Origin: Phaeoceros laevis | Taxonomy: Eukaryota; Anthocerotophyta; Anthocerotopsida; Notothyladales | Direction: 5' to 3' | Length of the DNA stretch: 40,223 nt | NCBI GenBank assembly: GCA_049999765.1 | Contig: JBNGIQ010007152.1 | Span: 1 to 40,223, forward strand | Shown here: piece by piece, positions 1 through 11,300 of the stretch | How positions within the stretch are numbered: position 1 is the first letter of the stretch | How the letters are laid out: every line of letters begins with the position of its first letter | Program-made: the position numbers and the translations under genes | The notes under the pieces: generated by a model | Told to the model about the DNA's origin: nothing | Databases searched by the model: none | What the model saw: the letters and a program-made list of their open reading frames with translations, nothing else

Positions 1-1144
1 ACCCACCCCACCGAGTAGGAGTATAGTGCTTGGGCTAATGACCAGTAGTTTAGCGGTACCTGGTAGGAGGACTCGGCCCATCAATAACTGTCATTTCATG
101 GCGACATGGTACATTTAGCGGCACGCCTGACGTGACAAGAGCAGTAATACGACGTGATTAGCTACGTGGATGGATACCTACCCGCATTAACGACAATAGG
201 GACGTCAGAACAAGTACAACAACCGTCCGTCCAACACGCCCTGCCCCAGATCTTACCTGCCCTGGAAGCACCTGAGAATGTACCTGGTGGTGGAGGCCAT
301 ATTATCCTCTCTCTACCCACTCAGGAGAAGCGAGTGTCATCGATTTTGCGCCTGCCACTTGCTGCCAGGAGCTTGGCCTGGGCTCGACGCCATGATGGGG
401 CCCATACCCATCCACCTGCTGCATTTTCATATTGCGGACGGCAAGTATAGATATTACATCTCACATGAAATCTGCCCCACCGAGCTGTGGATTCTGCAAT
501 AGCAAAGCAAAACGGGTTTCCTGCGTGCTTCCTTGAACATGCCTGGTTGCTTATCGGAGTGGCATATCTCCAAACGCCTTGCTAAAGATGAACTCCAGAA
601 ACTTCGGGTTATGGGGCTCACGTTCGGGGGCTCATTTGCTCTTTCCTGCAGTGCAAGTCTTCCGGGAAGATGAGAGTCATTCCATTCCATTGCCAGCTGC
701 TCGTCAACAGTGGCATCGATGTGATTCTCGGAAGGACCATAGCTTTCACAGGGAGGCAGACTTTGATGTAACAACAGCACAGCCTCCAAGGTGGGTGTGT
801 GTACAAGTGGACATGTCCTGCAGTCAAGGAATGAGAGCTTTCACATACATCGGCAACGGCACAGAAGACCATGGCATAGGGACTTTTGGATCCCCCAATG
901 TCCACTAATTAGGTGCGTGACTGGTAGGACATAAACGTTGGAGTGCGTCCTGTCTACTGGTACAATAAGTCGAGACTGGTGGTGGTGTCATAACCAGAGA
1001 GAGGTTGCCCGCACCACCTCCCACTTCACTTGAACTCCTTTCCAACGGCTTGTTCTGTACATGAGGATTGCTTACACAGCATGTCGAGGAGCCGAGGTGC
1101 CCGAGTGAAACGGCTACTTCGTCCACATTCCCACGGCCGCCTGA
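1..1144. other. No supported gene
   Basis: I find no gene I can support here. Open frames are short, overlap on both strands and show no recognisable domain. A plus-strand stretch at about 628-771 reads FHCQLLVNSGIDVILGR, which faintly resembles the end of a retroelement aspartic protease, but it is too short to call. The minus-strand frame at 905-1126 lies just downstream of ndhM and may be part of its 3' region. Confidence 0.5.
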
Positions 1145-1981
1145 TCATTCCTCGTCCTCCACATCCAGACCATCTATGCGGGGCCGTCCCATACTGAAGT
1201 TGAGCACTCGGCAGTCCAGGTTGTACTGAATTTCATTCTTCAGCAGCAGACTGCGAATGAAGTGTTCCAGGTCCGATCCGATAAGCTTGAGAGTGTACTC
1301 TGTCAGGTCAGCCCCCTGCAGAAAAAGAGAGGCGGGACCAGGATGAGACCACCAGCACAACCTAACTCTTATGCCCGGCGGGAACATCAGGCAGCGTTAT
1401 ACTTGGCCTGCCAGCAGGTGATGTGACAGTAACATCACACAGCTTCTCCTAGTGAAAGAGATGCAACATACTAGAACATCCCCGCTGGTGCCTTAGTAGC
1501 ATCACACATTTCAAATCATGCTTGAAAGTTCTCAGCAGCATTTCAGCATTCCACATTCTCTGAACAGCAAGTCGGTTTCCAGGCAACTCACAGCATATTC
1601 ATCCACCAGTTCCGTGAGTTTGGCATAAACAGCCTGCTCCTTGTCTTCCGGCCATAAGAACTCGTTGTCAGGATCCAGAATGAAGGAGAGTTTGCCTAGC
1701 TTCTCTTCAGCCTGGTCCAACATCCTGGTCTCGGGATTGAGTTCTCCAGCAAACAGGCGCACATGCCTGGTCGTGCAGCTGAGCCAGCGGCCTCCCTGCT
1801 CCTTGGACAGCCCGGAGCCCTCTGCCGTGATCCTGAGGGGCTGCCATGTGCGGCTACTGCTCGCCCCCTGGCCTACGCCCAAGCTCACGCCGCAAAGACC
1901 CCCGCACCTTTGAATGCTTGAGCTTGAGGACTGTAGGCAGCAGCCACCGAGGGACGAATGCACGGCCCGAATACCCGCCAT
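1145..1981 (-). CDS. ndhM: NAD(P)H-quinone oxidoreductase subunit M, chloroplastic (NdhM)
   Basis: Subunit of the chloroplast NDH complex, which takes part in cyclic electron flow around photosystem I; NdhM belongs to the stroma-exposed subcomplex. There are two exons, 1981-1592 and 1315-1145, with a 276-nt GT-AG intron, giving 186 aa. Residues 1 to about 60 are Ser/Gly/Arg-rich with few acidic residues, as in a plastid transit peptide. The mature part shows the family signatures RWLSCTTRHVRLFAG, LSFILDPDNEFLW, LTEYTLKLIGSDLEHFIR and EIQYNLDCRVLNFSMGRPRI. The intron falls in phase 0 between DEYA and GADLTEY. The start is the ATG at 1981. It lies in tandem downstream of DCL1, 377 nt from its stop, with no functional link implied. 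The protein is a little shorter than the Arabidopsis one (about 217 aa by memory). Its presence suggests that this plant keeps a plastid NDH complex. Confidence 0.95.
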
Positions 1982-2358
1982 GGCCGATCCAGCGAAGCTT
2001 CAAACAGTCTTTACATGATGTTTACTCCAGCGTCTGGCGAGTGGATAGAAAGGCTACCACCATCCGTTTGAGCATTATCGGCTACGGTTGATCCACGACA
2101 TCGTTTGGCTAAGCACAACCACACCACAAATTACCCCAAACTTCATTATGTTATAAATTACTATCATACAATGCTCGCGGCAGCTCCAAAATTCCAAATG
2201 ATGGAAGACAAAATCGTCTCCCGGGATGTGCCTCTCATAAAAAATGTCAATCGTACATCGGAATCTCCGACAAGCGTCACCGTAAAAATTCCTTGAGCCA
2301 TCAAGACTCAGTAGGAGGCCCTTTTATGAATAAATGAGGGAAGCTATGCAAAACTTGG
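1982..2358. other. Intergenic region between DCL1 stop and ndhM start
   Basis: A 377-nt AT-rich spacer that must hold the DCL1 3' UTR and the ndhM promoter and 5' UTR. I see no conserved coding frame. The short plus-strand frames have no family resemblance, and I cannot assign a specific core promoter element. Confidence 0.5.
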
Positions 2359-5300
2359 TCAGTGCCGCTTCAAGTGTTGCAGCAGGATGACAGCTGATGA
2401 ATCTTTGGCCTTCTTCACGCTGGGCATAGGTTCTCCGATGTATTCGTCAGTCCAGCCCTCTGTGGTATGCACGCGGACAGAGTAGGTGAATCTCTTGGCG
2501 TGTGCTGGGCCACCTTCACTGACACATCTGCACAGAGGCGACTCAACGTGTGAGGTAATGTCACGACACACAAATCCGGTTCTGGAACAAGTACTAGGAA
2601 ACAATAACAAAAAAAGGGAAACTCAGGACATACTTGTACTGTGGCATGGGCCACTGTCGTCTGAGGCAGAGGTCATTCAAAGTCTGCCTTGTGAAGGTAG
2701 CGCTCTTGCTCTTCCCATTTTCTGCATTAGAAGCTTTTGCTTCCTCTTCCTCGTGCTGTGCTTTCTCCTTCAAGATAACCAGGGCATTCCTAGCAGCAAG
2801 CTTTTGAGCCATCTTCTTCTGTGGGTTTTGAGCCAAGCCTATCTGCACACCATCGACAAAGACCTCCACTGTTGCAACATTACCCACACGAGTTGCCTTA
2901 TACTCGAGTCCCTCAGCTTGCTGCTGACAGCGTTCTTGCAACTCCCGGACAGGGTGCATGGGGAGTGTCTCTGGTGTCACCATGGGATGCAGAAGAGGTT
3001 CAAAGACCTGCAAACACGGTTGCAAAGTACACACATAAGCCAAGAAGGGAATGAGGGCTTTGGATTACGAAAATGCCCCATGGTCAGTGAACGCATTCTT
3101 ACCTTCCATACATCATCTGTGTCAAGCGCCCTATCAAGAAAGATGGCTCCAGCAATAGATTCCAAAATATCACCAAGAACCTTCGGTGCTTTGAAGTCAC
3201 CTAACCCGAAGGAATTTACTCCTGGCTTGTCCAGTTCGGACTGGATGTCCTTGACGAAGTCTCGTATTTGAGTCTCCAAAGCACTTGACCCATGTCGTAA
3301 GTGCACATGAAACTTGTGCTTCACAGTGACACGGGCAAAATTTTCGTTATTGACAGCAGCTGCCCTCAAATCCGTGAGACGGCCAGGAGGGAGGTCAGTG
3401 TAGCTAAAGAAAAGATGTCGCGTGATCAAATGGTCCAAAACAGCATCGCCAACAAACTCCAGTCGCTGGTAGCAAGGCACCCCTGAGGATGGTCGAGAGG
3501 CATGGGTTATTGCTTCCACCAGAAGACTCTTCTCACCAAACTTGTAGCCAATGGCAGCCTCTAGACCATCAAAGTCAATGCTCCGAGCAACAGCTTCCGG
3601 CACTATAGAACCTGCTCTTGCCTTCTGAGAATCTGCTTCATCAAATTCCACAGGTATTCCAATCCACTTCATCACATGAGCAGCCGCTTGCTGGCCACCT
3701 TCTACATAGTAGATCCCAATGAGGGCTTCCACCACATCAGCTAAAGTCTTGCTTGACAGCACCCTGTAGGAACCAGCGTCTCCTTCAATTTCCCCATCCT
3801 CCATGGAGTCATCCTCTATTTCTTGAGTGCACTGGTTCTCCTCGCCGACCTTTTTGATGACCTCCTGTTGAATAGTCATCTCACCTTGCTCTGGCGACTT
3901 TGCACCCTCCTCATTCACTTGAAGGGCCGGAGCCGTCCAATCTGCATCCTTCGTGTCTTCATCAAAGACTGGAGGAACTCCAGGTGCAGCCCAACGTGAT
4001 GGAGCAAAGCGATCAGCCTGCACGTAGCTCTGCAAACCCTTTTCCAGTGCAAATTGGTAGAGCACTGAGTTGCTAACAGTTTGCTGCCGCATGCGCGTGA
4101 GTTGTCCTTCATGCTTGCTTGGGAACTTCAAAAACAGCCTCCGACTCACCACCCACTTTAAGTATGCATCACCCAGTAACTCGGCACGCTCGTAACAGAA
4201 GGTCTCCTGGCAAGAAGCTGCTGTCAAGGCTTCCAGAACCTACAAAATCAAACGACAAGAGAATGTCAAACTAGACTTGGGCGGTTAGCTGGAGCATCAG
4301 AACATCAACAAGAACGCTATCAGTTAGGAAACCAACCTTGGTCGCTGCAATAGGGTAATCTATTTTATGCTTGAGTTGAACAGCAAGTAACATGCTTTCA
4401 ATCCTTCGCATAACAGAAGGAAGACGCTGAGCCCCTCGTATCAATGGTCCTGGAAGTGGGTGCACTAGACACAATTCTGGTGGCAACATAACATAATATG
4501 TCTTGTCCAACTGCTCTTCGCCATTAGTACCGCTACCTGTCAAACATGAAAAGACAAAAAGGAACTAAACACGAAATTCGTACATCTAAAAGCGTAAAAG
4601 CCATGATTGTCAACTATGGCGAGTCAAAAACCATTGAGCATATAAGATCATTCTGCTTGCCTAACCAAATGAGGGAAGAAACCATATTTGGTAGTAAAAG
4701 TACATACTCTCTGTTGATTCAAATCGTGGGGAAAGCAGGTTTTTGCAATGCGAGACACCTCTACCCCGAAGTAATGGCTGACTTTTGCAGAGGAGCTCAA
4801 CACCGTACCTGCGAGAGACAACGACCTTATCTTAGGCAACAGCATGAAATGGTACGACAAAATGATACCAGTAAGACGAAAAAGATGTAACAACGCTTGG
4901 TTGGGTAACGGGGATTACTTTTGCTTGTAATAATCTGCATATGTGCTGTATTCTAGAGGGCCCAAATAACCTTCTTTCCTTGGAAATGAACTGTTTGCAC
5001 TCATCTCATCCCGGACGGAATCTATGTAAAACCGCTTCCCAGAGTGAACAGCTGTGACAACTTTCCCAGCCAGGCCATCGATTTCCACTAAACCGTCTGC
5101 CATAAATAGCTTGCCTGCCTCAGGAGCAAGGTCCTCAGTTGTGGCTCCCGACTCTCGAGTAGGAACAAGACCTGATGCCTTCACAATATCGTATGATGCA
5201 ACAGCTCCTCTTATTCCATAAGTAGGATGGGCTTTTGAGTAACCATGACGAAGCTTTCCAAACCCATACTCCCTTCGATCCCCTCCTAGAGCTCGTTCAT

Positions 5301-8300
5301 CTGTTCCAAGATAGACATCTGGTCGAGCTTTTTGTAAGGGATTGGCCCACGCTAGAGTGGATATAGTGTCATCAATAGTTTTCCAATCAACCTTCGTATC
5401 TGCATCTGAGGTGTTTTGCACAATTGGTACAAAAAGGTATGCCTTGATTGGGTCCCAGGGAGTTGTAGCTGGTTCCACATCGACATCAAGCACAATACTC
5501 ATAAGTCTTACATGAAAGCTCTTCAATTTGTTTAGCTGCACAAGGGAGCAAAGGTGACCTCAGTTGGACACATATCCTTGTGTTTAGGGGGGAGAGCAGA
5601 GGCATCAAGAAGTGGAGGTCAAACCAGAATATCAGAAATTCTGGTCTAAGGATAATTGAACAGGTAAAACAGGATCTCGGTGGATGGCTGACAGCAGCAG
5701 GTTAAGCCCAAACCAAATGACTCACCTGCAATAAGTCAACTTCCAAGACCCCACAGTGATACAACGACGCTGCTGTTGTCATTGTTCTTGAGACAAAAAG
5801 ATCCATCGACATATCCAACACCTGAACAAGACACTTCCTGTGTTAACGCTGTATAGGTACATGGTTTCCAAATCTATAAGTAAGTGCAAATACCCTGTGC
5901 AGCAAAGACGCAGGATAAATCAAGACCCGAGACACCAGAAGACTGGAAAACTATCCGAGCTAGCGTTGAAGTGCACTTAGGACAATGTTTGGAATTGAGC
6001 AAGGACAACCAACCTCCTTATCCAGATCTTTGCCAAATACTAGAGCAAAGTTGGAAGCCTCTGTAAGAAGGGAATCTTTTGAAAATCCAGTGTTCTTACA
6101 AGAGACCCTATAGAATGACAGTTTGAGCTTCTCTGGACTGTCCTTCCCAGCTAGAATCCACTCACCCTGCACGAAGGACACCATACAGCTGTGGATCAAG
6201 AGCAGATAGAAACTCACCATTTCCAATGAAGTCAACTAAGAACGCAAACCTACAAGCAACAAGTGAACAGCTTCGATGGCAAGACTACGCGTTGGACAGG
6301 TGCAAAAAGGAGGATCTTCTGCTTAACCCACTTTCAGAATGTCTGCAATTCCCTCGGGGTAGTACTCCCTATGACGTGCAGTGCCAGGAACAGGCTCTCC
6401 TTCCTCAGCTACCTCATCCTTCTTCTCAGCTTCTTCTCCACTGCCCTTGTCTGGTAACAGCATGTCCGTGAAGGCTCCCATCTCATGAAGCTTTTTACAG
6501 GCTTCGAGGCACACAGCCTGGAACAAAATGAATGGACAGTATATAAATGGACAAGTGTGTGGCCTTTTGACTGAAAGCTTCTAAATCAAAGAAAGTTCAG
6601 ATGATCACCTGCTGAGCGCCACGTATGGACGCACTTATAGATCCCTCTATATCTCCGATTGGTGCATTGCATGGCAGTTGGAGTTTGCACGAGTATTTTG
6701 GAGCTCCATTGTCTTTATCAATTTGAGTCATTATGAACTCTGGTCGGAGGATGGAGTACCTGATGCCCACATAGAGTACAAGCACTCTGCTTGAAGGAAG
6801 TGAAATAGAATGAAGGTAAAACTTGTAAATGTCAACAACAAAACCCACAATTACCTGTCACTAGGAAGCTGTGAGCAATAGAAATGGATAAGGCCCACTG
6901 CAGAATTGAGGCTGACCATGGCACCTGTAGACGGCACCTGATAGACTTCACCACCACCCACCTCCATTGGTTCAAACTTGATAAATCCAAGATTTGTTCT
7001 CTCAATGGCTTCCTTCCGAAGAGTTTCTTCACTATTCCGAGCATTTCGAAGGAACGCCTCATGAGTAAGGTTGCCTCTGTGACAAGAGCCAGGCAAACAA
7101 GTTGAGATTCTGCCAGGGGCCTCAGCCAAGATGCAACACAAACAAAACACAAAAATGGAACTCTGGAATTCACTAAAAGCCATAACCTTCCTCTATCACA
7201 TGATACCCCTTAAATCACTCTAGTTTAACTTAGTTCCATCAGATTCAGGGTCGATGCTTACTTCTCCAGCATCAGTATGTAATCAGAACCCGGTTTCCGA
7301 GCACGACCTCTTGACTGTATGTAGGCAAGCACGGTCTTGGCCAGGTCAAAACGGATCACAACATTACACTGCCGGATGTCCAAGCCTTCTTCTGCAACAC
7401 TTGTAGCGACGAGGAGAGTGACCTAGAGCACACATAGCCGCCTCAACATCAGGCAACAAAAGCTTAGAAATTCTAAGATCCAATGCTTCCATTGGCACAG
7501 CAGACCATTAGAAGATCTACATTAATTTTGGTGGTACATCCAGATCTACATTTGGGTGTACAGCCAGAATGGATGTAGATTTTCCGTAGTCTCCAGCAGA
7601 TTGGGCTCCATAACATATAGGTCTGCGTGTTGTTGTGAGCAGCACAAATAGAACCAAAGCGAAATTCCTGCAAGAATAATATGACGAGACTATCCATCTA
7701 ATATGGCTGCTTAGCCACGGCACATGCTTTCAGGGTTCTTCCCGTGAAAGCTGACAACACAGCTGTGAGTGTGAAAACAGCAGGCTCAGAACATGCCACT
7801 AACTAGTGTAATCAGAACCATAGCGACTTCACCTTATATTTATCACTATAAAAACCACAATTGAAGACAACGTACGATTTGGGAGAAAAAGGCAACACAC
7901 CCTTCCATCTCGAAACTTGGATATAGTCTCCTGCATTTGTTTGGTGCGCATGTCCTGATTATTGTTGTGCCCAATTAGACTTGCACACTTGACAAACTTC
8001 AACGAAGGCAATTCCGCAAAGACCTGCGCACCGCAGACCATCTTGGTCATATATTAAANNNNNNNNNNNNNNNNNNNNNNNNNNNNNNNNNNNNNNNNNN
8101 NNNNNNNNNNNNNNNNNNNNNNNNNNNNNNNNNNNNNNNNNNNNNNNNNNNNNNNNNNAAATGGACTTCTCTGAAGCAGTAAACTACTGTAACAAGCAAA
8201 AATCAGACACTTTTGCTCAAATTTCGGCACCAGCACAAACCTTCGGTAGGATTAAGGCTGCAACAACTCGCTCGACAAATATGATGGCTCGAAAGTCATC

Positions 8301-11300
8301 TGTATGCTGATATCTCAGCAGTATTTTGATCAAAGACTGCACCTTTGGTGTCACCTTCCCATCAGCAACAGCAGCTCCAAGGATTTCGTCAACATGTTCA
8401 CCTCCCGAAACAGCTGCACATGTTATTTCCATTCAGCAGAGAGCACAGACAAGAAAAGTGCAAATAAGGACAGCCGAGACAAAAAGCAGCTTTTAGTGTC
8501 ACGATGATCTAACCTTGAGCATCTGGGAGTTCACCATCTTCTACTTCCTCAGCAGTATCGCGTTTATCTGTCATACCAGCCTCTTCTCCTTCTCTACCTC
8601 CGACAGCTCCTTCCGTTAGGCGGCACCTTAAAATATCGACAACCTTCTTCAGGTATGACTCTTGGAACTTCACATCAAGCTGATGATTTGCTCTTTCATC
8701 ATTTCTCAAGCTGGTGAGAAAAGATGAGGCTACCTGACACCCCAATTGTGTCAACAGTTTAAATGCATGCCTTTTGTAAAATAGTCAGGGAAACAAATGC
8801 CTCCAACAACGTTGTAGCGCAACTATTCTCAAGCTTTACATCCGACAAGCACATCAAGATGGTACCAACAACAAAGTGCTTTTTCAAGACGGCATACAGT
8901 TAGAAAGACAATGTTGTGTAAAGAACAATCAGACATTATTGTAAGTGGCAGGGGCCAACATGGACTCAGACTGACCCACATTGATCTTGCAAACACCTAA
9001 AGAGACAAACTAGCTTGACTAGCTTAAACCACACGCAAGTTGACATTAAGCCTCTCTTGGGGCCAGGGTTGTCCAATTCAGCGCTTTAGATCTTACCACA
9101 AATACTTGACATCAGAAAGCAACACTGGACTTTCTAAAACAGACTGACAACATGAAAACAACACTGCCATAAACTTTCCAATCCAAACCGATCCAGATCT
9201 AACATGAGAAAGACATGAACAACAACATACAGAATTTCGATCCAAACATGAGAAACGTATACCTGGAATGCACACCACTGGCCAAGCTCGTCAAGGGCGT
9301 AGACTATAGCCCGCAGCTTCTGCCCCAAGCTTGCAGCTCCATCACTTTCCGTTCTTTCTGAAACACCATAGACAAGACGTAATTCTTCTTTTGCCCCAGC
9401 ATCTCGTGCACCCATGAATCTCCACTTGCTCCGTTTAGAGCTCTGACTAGCTGCTTCTTCGACTGTGGTCTCCATTGCTTTAATCTGCTCCCGCAGAGAC
9501 CACAAAGAAGCTGCTTTGTCGTATTCCACCAAAGTCTCAAAGGGCATTGGGACATAGCGTTCAAGCTCCTTTCGGTCCTTAATTGTGCAGACAATTGAGT
9601 CAAGTTTGGTCTCCAGATTTCGAATTTTGATTGCACAGTCTTCTTGGTTAGAAACACCTGCACAATCATTTCTGACACATCAGGAAAACACCCGAAACGG
9701 CTTTGCATGTGCGAAAAAGCAGTCGCTCCTTGCCTTTCAAATTTACAGGTGACGCTGTCATTCCAAAAACTGTTGGCCTTTTCTCTTTAAGAGTGACATG
9801 ATAGAACTCGGACATCACTAATGAGTAGGGGTGCTTCTTAACAGCATGGTGACATTCATCCAGAATGAGAAGGTGAATGCACTCCATTTTGACAATGCTG
9901 TGTCTGAGAATGTTCAGTAGAATTTGAGCGGTCATCACGAGGACCTGAGGACAGGAAAACACCAAATTTAGAGCGGGAAAGTGTACATGGTGCTGCAAGC
10001 TTCTCAATTGACCACTTTGGCACAAAGACGTTATCACACGACAAAAGGGCAAGCATCCCTTACCTCTTTTGTCTCAAACTCCCGCTGCCATCTTCGAGCA
10101 TCCCAAAAATCTTGACCCATCTCACCACAATAATGTCCAACATTAAATCCGGTCCCGTCTCGAATAACCTCAGCTTGCTGCACGAACACGAAGTATACCA
10201 CACCATGTCTATGTCAAATTTGGGACACAGTGGTGAAATAGACTAAGGAGTTAGTTGCACAAACTTCTTTCAATGCACAAGCTGCAACCTACTGCTGACA
10301 AACCCCTCCCATCAAGATACTACAGAGTACCAGCCTCACCTGGTATACCAAAGGCACCTTTGGAACAAGAAAAACGGCCAGCATTTTCTCGCCTCCCTTG
10401 CGCAGTAACTCAAACTTGCTCTTCATGAGCAGGACTGCAATGAGAGTTTTCCCAGCACCTGTTTCAAGAAACGCTATCGTATTTTTCTCCTGGGCTTGTT
10501 CCAGTACCTCTAGCTGATACTTCCTGGCACATTCCTCACCTCCTTTCTCTTTCTCTGGCACCACAGCCTTGACAGAGGCCTTCTCGGCAGCTACAGTGTC
10601 ACCTGCTCTTTCAACAGTCCTTGCACCTGGTCTTTCAACAATCCTTGCTCTTTCCCTCTCTCGTTCCACTTCACGAGGCCTGGGTCTGTGAACTGTCCGC
10701 AGCTCTCTTCTTGCTGGGATGGCTCTCCTGTCTCTTTCCCAATCATTTGGTCTCTCCACATACCTTTCACTCCTCACTCGGTCTCGACTCGACTCTGGAT
10801 ATCTCACCAAACGAGAACCATTCCTTTCCAACCTGTCATCTTTCAGCTTCTTCCGTTTGTCCTCTCTATCTGCATCACCAAGTGATGATCTGCCTCGTTT
10901 CAACTCCTCTACCTTGTCAACCTCTCTCCTCGCAGTCCTTCCACCATCGGAAGGATCCTCCCTAACAGAGCGTGTCATTTGAGAATTTGAGTCAATTAGA
11001 GCTACACTCTTTTCACTCTTCCCTGAACTGGACTTGCTATTCTCGGAACCACCATCCTGAACTCGCTTCACAGCTACACCCGCAGAGGCAACCGTACCCT
11101 GTATAGACACCTGATCTCCGACAACTCCATCCAGCTTCTCTCTCTTCGTTTCTTCCCCAGCTTCAATTGCACATCCAGGCTTCATTGGTAATGCGAGTCG
11201 TGGCATGCTTTCCCCTAATGCTGAATCCTCATTCATATCAGTCTGCTTTGCCTGCCCTGTAACATCTTGTCCAGTTTTCACCCCAGTCGAGTTCTCTGTG

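Noticed and set aside
536-771. Possible retroelement protease remnant
   Set aside because: Only one short peptide is suggestive, there is no catalytic DTG/DSG motif in frame, and neighbouring frames are broken.
2486-3271. 261-codon plus-strand frame
   Set aside because: It lies opposite DCL1 exons 17-19 and their introns and shows no domain.
8734-9262. The longest DCL1 intron (529 nt) as a second possible miRNA host
   Set aside because: I looked for inverted repeats and found only short stems, such as AGAAAG/CTTTCT near 9114-9135 and an imperfect 10-bp pairing near 8909-8942. None is convincing.
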